A stretch of 64,000 nucleotides of DNA from Corynebacterium pilosum DSM 20521 = CIP 103422 (GTDB lineage: Bacteria; Actinomycetota; Actinomycetes; Mycobacteriales; Mycobacteriaceae), in contig NZ_KB892439.1 in assembly GCF_000373805.1 (NCBI RefSeq), positions 90,398 to 154,397 on the forward strand, read 5' to 3'. The notes under the pieces were generated by a model, which was given only the letters and a program-made list of their open reading frames with translations, made no database searches and was not told where the DNA came from. Position 1 is the stretch's first letter. Each line of letters begins with the position of its first letter. Shown piece after piece: positions 54,144 to 63,032 of the stretch. A program made the translations under genes and the position numbers.

Positions 54144-55118
54144 ATGAAACGACAAGTAATTGCCTTCGTTGCCGCCTCCGCACTGGTGTTAACCGGCTGC
54201 GACGGCGACAGCAGCCAGACAGACAGTGAAGCACTACCGGAGCCGACCATGTCGTCGTCCTCTGACGGTGCCGAAGACTCCACGGAGGACTCTGAAACCA
54301 CCGACGACACCGCAGAGGAATCGTCGGAAAGCGAGAACGACCAAGAACTAATTTCGGTGAACCCTAACGAGTTCCAAGCTTCAGATTCTGTGTGGGTGGT
54401 CTCTACCGACGATAATGCCCAGTGTCTCCTCAAAACTACTGAAGGAGATGAGCGATTCAACTGTAACCTGGCGTTTGCTGATCCGAAGCCGCCGGCACTT
54501 TCGGCTGTGACAGGTATGGATCCCCTCGCCGAAGAGCCAAATATTGCCTCAATTGACCCAGTAGTCGGGGTATACGCTGACTGGGCTCCTGGTGCCCAAG
54601 GTAACCCGCCCGTGGGCTACCTAGAGCCGGGAGAAAGCACGGAGATTGAAGGTATTGAGTTCGCCCACCTCCCTGACGGCACGTTCAAGGTGTCCATGGG
54701 CACCCACTGGTTCACGATGAAAGATGGCGTGTTCGAGAAATCAAGGGCACCGTTTGTCGAGGACGATGCCGAGTTCGTCAGCGGTGATGCACAAGCAGGC
54801 GAGGTCTGCGGAGAAGTGAAATCCAAGGGCGACGGCTCCACTTTGCGCGTTGTCGCGGAAGAACCCACGGATTGCACCGTGGCAATGGAGGTCATGTCTG
54901 ACTACATGAGCGACTCTCCAAGCGGCACGCCGCCGCAGGGTTCCGGCGGCCACTGGCTGGCGCCGAACAGTTGGCATTGTGGGAGAAGCTACCTCTTCCC
55001 CCGAGAAGAAGCGGTTGGCTATAAGTATTCTCCCGGATGTGACTCCTTCCGCGCGACCGACGGCAGCTACGGCAGCGTGGCGGCAGTGCCAATGGATTGG
55101 GAGTACGCCAAGCTCTAA
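54144..55118 (+). CDS. Putative lipoprotein, paralogue of the one at 55900
   Basis: 324 residues. Signal peptide with lipobox LTGC (Cys about 19), then an acidic Ser/Glu/Asp-rich linker (about 25-70). The globular part holds six regularly spaced Cys in a pattern shared with the gene at 55900: CLLKTTEGDERFNC, GEVCGEV, DCTVAMEV and WHCGRSY...GCDS. Aligned parts include the acidic DPVVGVY segment, and GTHWFTMKDG against GPHWFALVDG. No known family recognised; likely an extracellular, disulfide-bonded envelope protein. Confidence 0.8.
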   Translation: MKRQVIAFVAASALVLTGCDGDSSQTDSEALPEPTMSSSSDGAEDSTEDSETTDDTAEESSESENDQELISVNPNEFQASDSVWVVSTDDNAQCLLKTTEGDERFNCNLAFADPKPPALSAVTGMDPLAEEPNIASIDPVVGVYADWAPGAQGNPPVGYLEPGESTEIEGIEFAHLPDGTFKVSMGTHWFTMKDGVFEKSRAPFVEDDAEFVSGDAQAGEVCGEVKSKGDGSTLRVVAEEPTDCTVAMEVMSDYMSDSPSGTPPQGSGGHWLAPNSWHCGRSYLFPREEAVGYKYSPGCDSFRATDGSYGSVAAVPMDWEYAKL

Positions 55119-55127
55119 ATCGAGTTC

Positions 55128-55679
55128 CTAGGATCCTTCTTTAAAGCTGCCATCTGCGGTGATCACTGGCTGCACCGACCAGCAGAAGTTAATCCACTTG
55201 TCGGTTTCCTTCCACGAGTAATCGGGCTGGAACGTCGTCGTCGGCTTCGTGTAGATCACCGCGGAACGCACCTCGATAGGCACCTTGGGGCTGTTCGGAT
55301 TCAGGTCCTCGTGCTCCAGGATGCGGCAGACTAGGTTCAGCGTCTCACCGGAGTCCGCCACGTCATCGACGACCAGCACGCGCTTGCCCGCCAGGTTGGA
55401 TGAGTCCAAGTACGGTGGCAGCAGCATCGGCTCCGGCAGGGTCTGGCCGATGTCCGTGTAAAACTCCACGTTGATCGAGCCCAATGGCTTAATGCCCATC
55501 GCATAGCCTAGCGCCCCTGCGGCGATGAGTCCACCGCGCGCTACGGCGATGATCAGGTCAGGCACCCAGCCGGAGTCCACAATCTGCTGTGTAAGTTCAC
55601 GGCTTGCCTCGCCGAACGTCTCCCACGTGAGGTTTTCACGTTCCGGATCGACCCACTTTGGTTGGTTCATGCTCACCAC
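55128..55679 (-). CDS. Phosphoribosyltransferase
   Basis: 183 residues of the type I PRTase fold. The PRPP loop is VLVVDDVADSGET (about 99-111), with a hood region LIIAVARGGLIAAGALG before it. Closest in pattern to purine/xanthine-guanine phosphoribosyltransferases, but substrate is uncertain. GTG start with AAGGGAG five bases upstream. Convergent with the upstream lipoprotein gene. Confidence 0.85.
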   Translation of the reverse strand: MVSMNQPKWVDPERENLTWETFGEASRELTQQIVDSGWVPDLIIAVARGGLIAAGALGYAMGIKPLGSINVEFYTDIGQTLPEPMLLPPYLDSSNLAGKRVLVVDDVADSGETLNLVCRILEHEDLNPNSPKVPIEVRSAVIYTKPTTTFQPDYSWKETDKWINFCWSVQPVITADGSFKEGS

Positions 55680-55899
55680 CGAAGCTCCCTTCGCCCTTCT
55701 TGGACTTCAAAAGATATGTGTTGTTAGACAGCTTAAATGGTTCCGCCCGGACTTTCGTAACCTACCAGGCCTTTCCGTAAAACCGCAGGACGCCTGCACG
55801 GCAGGCCTGAAGGCTTTTCGACGATCGCCTCAGCCAAACGCCAGCGAGTTCACCGCAATCCCCCATACTCGCCCCATTGTTTTATTAACATAGGGAATC

Positions 55900-56754
55900 A
55901 TGACATCGAATCTGCGCGCTCTGGCAGTTTTATCGCTTCTCACCCCAGTTGCCCTGGTTGGGTGTTCTGCCACGCAGGACCCAGAGGCTGAACCCTCGCC
56001 GGAAGTCTTCACCACCGTCGCTGAGGACACGGAAGCCCAAGACGAGGCCGAAGAAGAAACGACGGAGCCAGAGACCGCAGAGGATCCCGATATCGAACGC
56101 TTCGCCCTTGCCAAGGACATTTACGCGGTCAAGGTGCCAGGTTATGGCGCCTGCACTGTCGATCTAGTAGCGGATTCCATGTTCTGCCGCGTCGACGATC
56201 CTGAGGACTTCAACTTCCCTTCGGCGACGTCAATGCATGATCCCGTGGTAGGCTTCTACCCCGACCCGGACGGCGACCCCGCCCCCTTCGAGCAGGCCGA
56301 GGAGCTCCACCGCGGCGAGATCGTCAACATTGGCGGAACGATTCTCTCCCACAACGACAATGGGACCATCCGCGTCGACCGCGGCCCGCACTGGTTCGCC
56401 CTCGTCGACGGGCAGCCCGTCCTCGGCGAGTCCCCCTACTCCCTTCCCGAGCCGCCGATCAGCGACGGGCCAGCACACATGGGCGAAGTCTGCGGCCAGG
56501 TCACCATTGGCGAGGACATCAGGTTGAACATCACCGCGCTTAACGACGAAACCCTCTGCCCCGCCGCCCGGGATGCTGTGACCGCATACATTCACGATCA
56601 CCGCGGCGAGGGTGAGTGGACAAGCCCCGATGGCTGGGAATGCTCCCGCGACTACGCCTTCCCCGCTGAAGAGGTCAGGCCCGAAGACCGCTTCCCTACC
56701 TGCAAGCACCCCGACGATGGAGCTGCCGCTGCAGTCTCCATGAAGTGGCCCTAG
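55900..56754 (+). CDS. Putative lipoprotein, paralogue of the one at 54144
   Basis: 284 residues. Lipobox LVGC (Cys about 22) after a signal peptide, acidic linker to about 65, then YGACTVDLVADSMFCRV, DPVVGFYPD, GPHWFALVDG, GEVCGQV and DGWECSRDYAFP. The cysteine order matches the neighbour at 54144, so the two arose by duplication. Function unknown. A phosphoribosyltransferase on the other strand separates them. Confidence 0.8.
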   Translation: MTSNLRALAVLSLLTPVALVGCSATQDPEAEPSPEVFTTVAEDTEAQDEAEEETTEPETAEDPDIERFALAKDIYAVKVPGYGACTVDLVADSMFCRVDDPEDFNFPSATSMHDPVVGFYPDPDGDPAPFEQAEELHRGEIVNIGGTILSHNDNGTIRVDRGPHWFALVDGQPVLGESPYSLPEPPISDGPAHMGEVCGQVTIGEDIRLNITALNDETLCPAARDAVTAYIHDHRGEGEWTSPDGWECSRDYAFPAEEVRPEDRFPTCKHPDDGAAAAVSMKWP

Positions 56755-56778
56755 AGTCGCTTAGTTAGTCTTAGACGC

Positions 56779-57177
56779 ATGGCGAAATTTATCGAGGTCA
56801 CTGGTGCCGTCTTCGTCCGCGGCACCACGGTGTTTGCAGCCCAACGCGGCGCAGGCAAGAATATGGCCGGCGTGTGGGAATTCCCCGGAGGCAAGATCGA
56901 ACCTGGTGAATCTCCCGAAGAGGCACTTGCCCGAGAGATCCGCGAAGAACTTCGCGTTGATGCGGTCGTCGGCGACCACATCACCACCACGGCCTACGAG
57001 TATGACTTCGGCACAGTCAACCTAGCCACGTACTTTTGCACGCTTTCCGACGATGCATCTCCGACTCTCACCGAACACCAAGATGCCCGCTGGGTACCAA
57101 TCGATGAACTCATCGACCTGGACTGGGCACCGGCCGATATCCCAGCAGTACATCTGATCATGGAGAAACTCGGATGA
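56779..57177 (+). CDS. NUDIX hydrolase (MutT-like)
   Basis: 132 residues. The NUDIX box GGKIEPGESPEEALAREI-REELRV (about 33-56) is complete except for the final Gly. It hydrolyses nucleoside triphosphates, perhaps 8-oxo-dGTP. The stop overlaps the helicase start by four bases (ATGA), so the two proteins are likely made and used together. Confidence 0.9.
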   Translation: MAKFIEVTGAVFVRGTTVFAAQRGAGKNMAGVWEFPGGKIEPGESPEEALAREIREELRVDAVVGDHITTTAYEYDFGTVNLATYFCTLSDDASPTLTEHQDARWVPIDELIDLDWAPADIPAVHLIMEKLG

Positions 57178-60095
57178 GCACATCGAAACCGGCACTCCGC
57201 GAAGGAGTAGAACACGGTTTTGTCGACCGCTATGTGGGTTCAAGTGCTGTGTTCAACCCACTACTCGTGGCAAACACTGACGAAAACACGATGCTAAAAG
57301 CAATCAACGAAGAGTTGAGCACTGCAGAGTCTTTCGTTTTCTCTGTTGCGTTTATTTCTTCTGGTGGTCTCAGTGCGTTGAAGACGGCATTGGTTAATTT
57401 CAAGGGCACCGGAAAAATAATTACTTCGGATTACCTCGACTTCAACGAGCCAGCAGTCCTCGAGGAGCTCCTCGAAGTACCCAATGTTCAGACCTATGTC
57501 TTTACCAATAAGCCACACCACGCCAAAGGGTATATTTTCCGTCGAAGCGATTATGCGACTTCGATTGTTGGGTCCTCGAATTTGACGCGAACCGCGCTGA
57601 TCAGCAACAGAGAATGGAATCTACGGTTTTCCACCCATGACGACGGCGACATCACTGATCAGCTGAATAGAGCGATCGACGCTCACCTCGACGAAGCCGA
57701 GCCCCTCACAACTGAATGGATCGAGCAGTACGAAGCACGACGAGTCCCACCACCACAACGGTTCGACCCTGAACTTCCTGTAACCCTTGCTAGTAAGGGT
57801 GCCGACGAAGTTATTAAGCCCAATGCGATGCAAACTGAAGCGTTGGAAAAGTTGCAGTTGGTCCTCGACAACGGTGAGCAGCGAGCACTCATCATTTCTG
57901 CCACCGGTACCGGCAAGACAATTCTTTCCGCTCTTGCAACCCAAATGTACGGGCCGCAGCGGCTACTTTTTGTGGTTCACCGTGAGCAGATTTTGGAGAA
58001 GGCCGCTTACGAGTTTCAGCGTGTTTTACGTTGTGACGAATCGGAGATCGGCTTTTTCGTCGGCTCTCGTCGGCAGCTCGATCACAAGTACGTGTTTGCA
58101 ACGATCCAGTCTCTTTCCCACCCGGAAACGCTCGCGCGCATCTCACCAAAAGAGTTCGACTTCATCATCATCGACGAGGTCCATCGTTCCGGCGCGGACA
58201 CGTACCGTCGCGTGATCAACCATTTCAGGCCTGAGTTTTTATTAGGACTGACCGCCACGCCCGAGCGGACCGATGGCTTCAATATTTTCGAGCTCTTCGA
58301 TCACAACGTTCCGTACGAGATTCGTCTTCGTTCCGCCCTCGAATCCCACATGCTCGTCCCCTTCGACTATTACGGCGTGACTGACTATCAGTCTGCGACG
58401 AACGGAACGCCCAACGATAAATCGTCGATCGACGAGCTTGTCGACGAAGATCGCGTGGATTATATCGTGTCCACTTTGGAGAAGTACGGATTCTCTCGTG
58501 GAGTCAAAGGACTTTTCTTCTGCAGCAGAAACGATGAAGCCTCAAAGCTCAGCGAGGCTCTAAATGGTCGTATCGTGTACGGCAACCCCCTACGAACGGT
58601 TGCCCTTTCCGGTGATGATCCTGTTGAAAAGCGCGAAGAAACCATTGCCCAACTCGAAGCCGGCAAGATCGATTACATCCTGACCGTTGACATCTTCAAC
58701 GAGGGCATCGACATCCCCTCGATCAATCAAATAGTCATGCTTCGAGCGACACAGTCGTCGATCATTTTTACCCAGCAACTAGGACGCGGGCTCAGAATCG
58801 CTGAGGGTAAGCGTTCCCTTCGCGTTATCGACTTCATCGGTAACTATGCAAACAACTACCTCATCCCCATTGCATTAACCGGCGATCGATCCGGGGTGAA
58901 GGAATCGGTGCGCGAAACGATTCGTAAAGCCAACCGCTCTCACTTCGCAGGCATGTCGACGATCAGCTTCGACGAAGTGGCCACCCAACGAATCCTTGAG
59001 TCTCTCGAAAAGGTCAATCTGCTTGATAAACGCCGGGCAAAAGAGGCAATCACCAACCTCACTCACCGGCTCGGTGGCATTCCACGCCTAATAGATTTCG
59101 AATACCACGAGTCGACGAACCCAGCATTGCTTGCGAGCAAGTGGGGTAACTACTGGTCTCTCCTCCATTCCCTCAAACTCGTTGACCAGGCGCCACTGGC
59201 TAAGGAAAAGTGTTTTCTCGATTTTCTCCACGGCGAGATTCTGAACGGTAAGCGACCGCAAGAAGCTCTGGTACTGCGCGAATTATTGTCCACCCGCCAA
59301 GCTCCAACGGAAGATATCGCAGCAATGCTCGCAGCCGGCGGCTACCGGATCGACAACGATGCTCTGAGATCGATCGCGCGAGTCCTCGACCTCAGTTTCT
59401 TCACCACCGCGCAGCAAAAGAAATACGGGGAACTTCCTGTCGTCACTGTCGACTCCGCTGGCACCTGGCGCCTGGGTGAAGACTTCGCCGCCCTTTACGA
59501 TTCCTACAATCCATCCGATCGATTCAATCCGATAAGCTTCCGGGATCACATCGATGACTTCATCGAAACAACACTGCTTCTCAACCGCAAGCACTATGAC
59601 AAGAGCGGCACCCTTGTCGTCGGAAAGACGTATACGCGCCGGGATACGTGCCGCTTGCTGAACTGGCCATCAAACCAGGAGAGCACGGTCTATGGCTACA
59701 AGACGGACAAAGCAACCATGACGTGCCCGATCTTTGTCACCTATCACAAGGGTTCAGACATCGAGGCGAGTGTGGACTACGGCGATGAGTTCATCGACCA
59801 ATCGACGATGCACTGGTTCACGCGAAACAACCGGACTCTGGAGTCGAAAGAGCTGGAGCCGATCTTAGGCAACAAGGCGGAACTCCACCTGTTCGTCATG
59901 CGCGAGGACGCAGACGATGGTGATTTCTACTACCTAGGCCAGGTGAAGTCCGACAACGCTCAACAAACGACGATGAAGGGCAAAGAGGGCGCTGAACTCG
60001 ATGTTGTTACGACAGACCTAAATTTGAAGGTCCCCATCTCGCCAGAACTTTTTGCAGCGCTTACTGCACCGAAAACGGCAGCAGTCGCTCCCTAA
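57174..60095 (+). CDS. PLD-like nuclease-SF2 helicase-DUF3427 protein
   Basis: 973 residues. N-terminal phospholipase D-like nuclease domain with HAKGYIFRRS and SSNLTRTAL (about 112-135); SF2 helicase with Walker A ISATGTGKTILSA (about 242), DEVH in FIIIDEVHRSGAD (about 330) and QQLGRGLRIAEGK (about 536); C-terminal DUF3427-type region (about 640-960) containing TYTRRDTCRLLNW and VTYHKGSDIEASVDYGDEF. Two sampled lines here (57241-57360) are 43% G+C, well below a typical line of neighbouring genes, suggesting acquisition. The domain architecture resembles proteins linked to phage defence or DNA repair; this is inference. Confidence 0.9.
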   Translation: MSTSKPALREGVEHGFVDRYVGSSAVFNPLLVANTDENTMLKAINEELSTAESFVFSVAFISSGGLSALKTALVNFKGTGKIITSDYLDFNEPAVLEELLEVPNVQTYVFTNKPHHAKGYIFRRSDYATSIVGSSNLTRTALISNREWNLRFSTHDDGDITDQLNRAIDAHLDEAEPLTTEWIEQYEARRVPPPQRFDPELPVTLASKGADEVIKPNAMQTEALEKLQLVLDNGEQRALIISATGTGKTILSALATQMYGPQRLLFVVHREQILEKAAYEFQRVLRCDESEIGFFVGSRRQLDHKYVFATIQSLSHPETLARISPKEFDFIIIDEVHRSGADTYRRVINHFRPEFLLGLTATPERTDGFNIFELFDHNVPYEIRLRSALESHMLVPFDYYGVTDYQSATNGTPNDKSSIDELVDEDRVDYIVSTLEKYGFSRGVKGLFFCSRNDEASKLSEALNGRIVYGNPLRTVALSGDDPVEKREETIAQLEAGKIDYILTVDIFNEGIDIPSINQIVMLRATQSSIIFTQQLGRGLRIAEGKRSLRVIDFIGNYANNYLIPIALTGDRSGVKESVRETIRKANRSHFAGMSTISFDEVATQRILESLEKVNLLDKRRAKEAITNLTHRLGGIPRLIDFEYHESTNPALLASKWGNYWSLLHSLKLVDQAPLAKEKCFLDFLHGEILNGKRPQEALVLRELLSTRQAPTEDIAAMLAAGGYRIDNDALRSIARVLDLSFFTTAQQKKYGELPVVTVDSAGTWRLGEDFAALYDSYNPSDRFNPISFRDHIDDFIETTLLLNRKHYDKSGTLVVGKTYTRRDTCRLLNWPSNQESTVYGYKTDKATMTCPIFVTYHKGSDIEASVDYGDEFIDQSTMHWFTRNNRTLESKELEPILGNKAELHLFVMREDADDGDFYYLGQVKSDNAQQTTMKGKEGAELDVVTTDLNLKVPISPELFAALTAPKTAAVAP

Positions 60096-60127
60096 GCCAC
60101 AGCCCCTCGTCGTAAAGCGAAAAAGGC

Positions 60128-60703
60128 TTAGAAACCGACGTAGTTGTACATCTCCAGGCGCATGCCGGTCTCCTGGACATCCAGGACGGAGACGCCGGCG
60201 TGGCGGGGATTGACCATCTTGGAGATGTCGATGCCCAGGCCGCGGGCGAGGTAGCGGCGGATCACGCCACCGTGGGCGACCACGCACACCATGTCGATGT
60301 CATTGTTTCGGGCGTGGGTCAACGCCTCAAAAATGGCGGAGTTGATGCGGAAGAAGAACTCGTCCATGCGTTCACCGCCCGGAGGGTTGAACTCGCCTAG
60401 GCCCCAGTCCTCATACTCCTTCGGGTCCAGGTCCGCGATCAGGGAACCTTCCCAATCGCCCAAGTCGAACTCATTCAGGCGCGGATCCACCTTGTCGATG
60501 TGCAGGTGGGCTGCCTCCGCAGTCTGGATCGTGCGCTGCAACGCAGACGTCACCACGTAGCGCGGGGCAAGGTGGGCGATGATGGGACGAAGGCGCTCGG
60601 CCTGGGCGCGGCCTTCGTCGTTAATCGGAACATCTGTCTGGCCTTGCATGCGGCGCTCAATATTCCAGTCCGTGGCGGCGTGGCGGATCAGCATCAACTT
60701 CAT
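60128..60703 (-). CDS. Histidine phosphatase-family protein
   Basis: About 191 residues. The RHG-type active site is LIRHAATDWN (about 5-14), with the second His in CVVAHGGVIRRYL. It belongs to the phosphoglycerate-mutase-like superfamily and is probably a phosphatase, of unknown substrate. GTG at 60712 adjoins the MFS stop and is coupled to it; ATG at 60703 fits homologues better. No clear ribosome site. Confidence 0.85.
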   Translation of the reverse strand: MKLMLIRHAATDWNIERRMQGQTDVPINDEGRAQAERLRPIIAHLAPRYVVTSALQRTIQTAEAAHLHIDKVDPRLNEFDLGDWEGSLIADLDPKEYEDWGLGEFNPPGGERMDEFFFRINSAIFEALTHARNNDIDMVCVVAHGGVIRRYLARGLGIDISKMVNPRHAGVSVLDVQETGMRLEMYNYVGF

Positions 60704-60713
60704 AGGTATCACA

Positions 60714-62087
60714 TTAGTCTCTGAACTGGCTTACCGCGACGAGTCCGACAAGCAACACGGCGACAGGGACGAACATCGACAATCCCATTCCGAAACCCAC
60801 GCCATAAGCGACGGTCATCTGCATCACCGCGCCCATCGCGGACTGGCCGATCACTGCACCGACCTGGCGGGACGTGTTGTACACGCCGGATCCGGCACCC
60901 ATGACATCGCTGGGGAGGTCGCGCATCGAAATCGCAGAGTTTGGCGACCAGCACAGACCATTTGCAATGCCAAGCAGGCTAATCGGAATGACCATCCACC
61001 ACTGGCTCGCCCCAGCGATCATGAATGCGCCGAACAGCACCATCGCAGCAATCATCGTGGTGAAACCGATTTGGGACACGCGTCCGGGCGCCATCCGGTC
61101 GGTCAGGCGCCCAGCGATTGGCGCGAAGATCACGCTCAAGATGCCCATCGGGATCAGCATCAACCCGGCGGCGGTGCCGTCCATCCCCTTGCCCACCTGC
61201 AGATACTGCATCAGGGGCAGCTGAACGGTATAGACCGCCACGCCCAGGGTGAACACCGCGACGATGCCGCGAGCGAAATTGTGCACGCTAAACAGTTTCA
61301 GCGGGATCAGGGCGTCCGGGCCGCGGCTTGCTTGACGACGAATGAGCGCGACAAGAGCGAGCGCGCCGACGATCAGAGCGACCCACACTGGCCAACCCCA
61401 ATCCCATTCAGGGCCCTGCTGGAAAGCGACGGTCACACCAGCGACGGCCACTAGGGAAATCAGTGCGGACCATAGATCGATCACGGCCGTGGTGCGTGGC
61501 AGGCGTGGCACGAAGATTGCGACCATGGCGATGGAGAGCACACCGACCGGGATATAGACGGCGAACACCCAACGCCAGCCGCCGGCGTCGACAAGCACTC
61601 CCCCAAGCGCCGGCCCGAACAAACCGGCCGAGCCCGCCACCGCCGACCAATAGCCCAGCGCGGTGCCGCGGCTGCTGCGCGGGAAGATGCGGTTGATCAC
61701 GGCGAGCGGCTGGGGGTTCAAGATCGCACCACCGAAGCCCTGGATGGCGCGCAGGGCGATGAGGGCCTCGATGCTGGGCGCGAATGCGCAGGCGCCGGCG
61801 GCCACCACGAAGATAATCATGCCGATGATGTACATGCGGCGCTGGCCGAAGCGATCGCCAAGCCTGCCCGTCACAAGCAGAGGGACGGCGAAGGTAAGCA
61901 GGTAAGCGGCAACCACCCAAATCATTTGGTTGGTGCTGGCCCCAAGGTCCTCTGCAATCGCCGGCAGCGCCACCGCCACCATGGATTGATCAATCAGGGT
62001 AAGAAAAAGGCCCACACACAACGCGGCAAGGGCGCGATAAGCGGCGGGCTTTGAAATTTCAGTTGGGGTACTCACCCGGTACAACAT
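60714..62087 (-). CDS. MFS drug-exporter-like transporter
   Basis: 457 residues with 14 predicted helices, EmrB/DHA2-like. LFLTLIDQSMVAVALPAIAE (about 29-48) is the first-helix motif, GRLGDRFGQRRMYIIG (about 77) the cytoplasmic loop 2-3 motif, and WSAVAGSAGLFGPALGGVLV (about 147-166) motif C. Exports hydrophobic drugs or antiseptics with proton antiport. Directly upstream of the phosphatase (no gap) and two bases after the ECF-like gene. Confidence 0.9.
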   Translation of the reverse strand: MLYRVSTPTEISKPAAYRALAALCVGLFLTLIDQSMVAVALPAIAEDLGASTNQMIWVVAAYLLTFAVPLLVTGRLGDRFGQRRMYIIGMIIFVVAAGACAFAPSIEALIALRAIQGFGGAILNPQPLAVINRIFPRSSRGTALGYWSAVAGSAGLFGPALGGVLVDAGGWRWVFAVYIPVGVLSIAMVAIFVPRLPRTTAVIDLWSALISLVAVAGVTVAFQQGPEWDWGWPVWVALIVGALALVALIRRQASRGPDALIPLKLFSVHNFARGIVAVFTLGVAVYTVQLPLMQYLQVGKGMDGTAAGLMLIPMGILSVIFAPIAGRLTDRMAPGRVSQIGFTTMIAAMVLFGAFMIAGASQWWMVIPISLLGIANGLCWSPNSAISMRDLPSDVMGAGSGVYNTSRQVGAVIGQSAMGAVMQMTVAYGVGFGMGLSMFVPVAVLLVGLVAVSQFRD

Positions 62088-62089
62088 AC

Positions 62090-62965
62090 CTATGTTGCAG
62101 GTGTTTGTGTGGAGGAGGGGGGTTCGGTGCTGGCGTTAGCCCGGTGGTGGGATTCGCGCATCGCCCTGGCAATCGAGGCTGCGGGTTCTTCCACGCACAC
62201 CTTCCCGATATTTGTGCGCGGCAACGTTAACTGCAGCACCCCGTTGAAGAAAAACAGCAACAAAAGCTTGTCTAAAAACTGGGTGATCACGGTGTGGTAG
62301 ACCAATACCTTGACCTCATTGGACTCCACCATGGAAATGAAGTTATACAGGTGCTGGGCTCCGGCGTGGTACAGCCCGTCAAAGACCGTGAAGTAGTTGA
62401 TGAGCAGGACTGTGCCTGCGATCAGTCCTAAGGCGCACCCGGTCGTCATGAGCCGTGGCACCGTCGCGGTCCAGCCTTCCACCATCGCAAACCACATGAG
62501 GGCGCCCGGGATCATGAATACCAACACCAGGGGCACCATGGCGGGCGCAAACAAGCTGCCGAGCACCGTGGTAAAAGCGCCCACTCCCATCGCGGCAAGT
62601 GGTCCTGCCGCGAAGCCGATGAAAACAGAACCCATGACAGAGAAATACAGTGGCACTTCCAGCGCCTGTGTCAGGGTGGCAAACCCCAAATTAAAACCGA
62701 CACCAAGCACCCATATCCACAGGGCCTTCCCGCCGTGGTTGCGCACTGTGGGGGTAAACGCAATAATCCCGGCCACGAGGACCAGCACGAAAGCAATAAT
62801 ATAAATCGGTTCGTCGAACACGCTATCCGGCACATGGGTGTTCGTCACCACGATCATCGCCCACGCCAACGCCGCTATGATCAACACGCCGCCACTGAGC
62901 CATGCCAGCGCTGTTTGATCGCTGAACGGGCCTGTGCGGCCCGTATGGTTTAGACGGTATTCCAC
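62090..62965 (-). CDS. Membrane protein resembling an ECF transporter S component
   Basis: 291 residues with six or more membrane segments, charged C-terminal tail (about 250-291). IGFAAGPLAAMGVGAFTTVLGSL (in the middle third) recalls the glycine-rich substrate-binding loop of ECF S components. No ECF A or T gene is adjacent, so an S-component-only vitamin importer or an unrelated protein is possible. It heads an operon with the MFS and phosphatase genes. Confidence 0.5.
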   Translation of the reverse strand: MEYRLNHTGRTGPFSDQTALAWLSGGVLIIAALAWAMIVVTNTHVPDSVFDEPIYIIAFVLVLVAGIIAFTPTVRNHGGKALWIWVLGVGFNLGFATLTQALEVPLYFSVMGSVFIGFAAGPLAAMGVGAFTTVLGSLFAPAMVPLVLVFMIPGALMWFAMVEGWTATVPRLMTTGCALGLIAGTVLLINYFTVFDGLYHAGAQHLYNFISMVESNEVKVLVYHTVITQFLDKLLLLFFFNGVLQLTLPRTNIGKVCVEEPAASIARAMRESHHRANASTEPPSSTQTPAT

Positions 62966-63002
62966 GGCAGCGCCTTTTCACGGTTGGTCTGAACTTTTCT
63001 CC

Positions 63003-63008
63003 ACTATA
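63003..63008 (-). promoter_or_regulatory. Putative -10 element for the ECF-like operon
   Basis: TATAGT on the minus strand, about 38 bases before the start at 62965. No matching -35 at the right distance was found. It lies in a 67-base gap after the partial MFS gene. Confidence 0.35.
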
Positions 63009-63032
63009 TTAACCGCGTCAAGTAACTGTGCA

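Larger units (their letters stand above)
2730..61341. repeat. Dispersed 12-mer GCTTNNCGACGA, at least 38 copies
   Basis: Plus-strand copies start at 2730, 3302, 8832, 9836, 11590, 15226, 19511, 20968, 29293, 33124, 34444, 37285, 39123, 47497, 50810, 53997, 55813, 56538, 57042, 58436, 61330. Minus-strand copies have their left end at 3467, 4533, 5228, 6482, 11792, 12332, 25981, 26566, 29700, 37395, 42005, 44683, 47048, 48665, 50856, 54321, 60107. Five are intergenic (6482, 20968, 53997, 55813, 60107), 9 antisense to genes and 24 in gene sense, where they always read CTT-NNC-GAC-GA (Leu-X-Asp-Asp/Glu). The centre is mostly GA, AA or AT. Counted by eye, so some may be missed. Confidence 0.85.
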
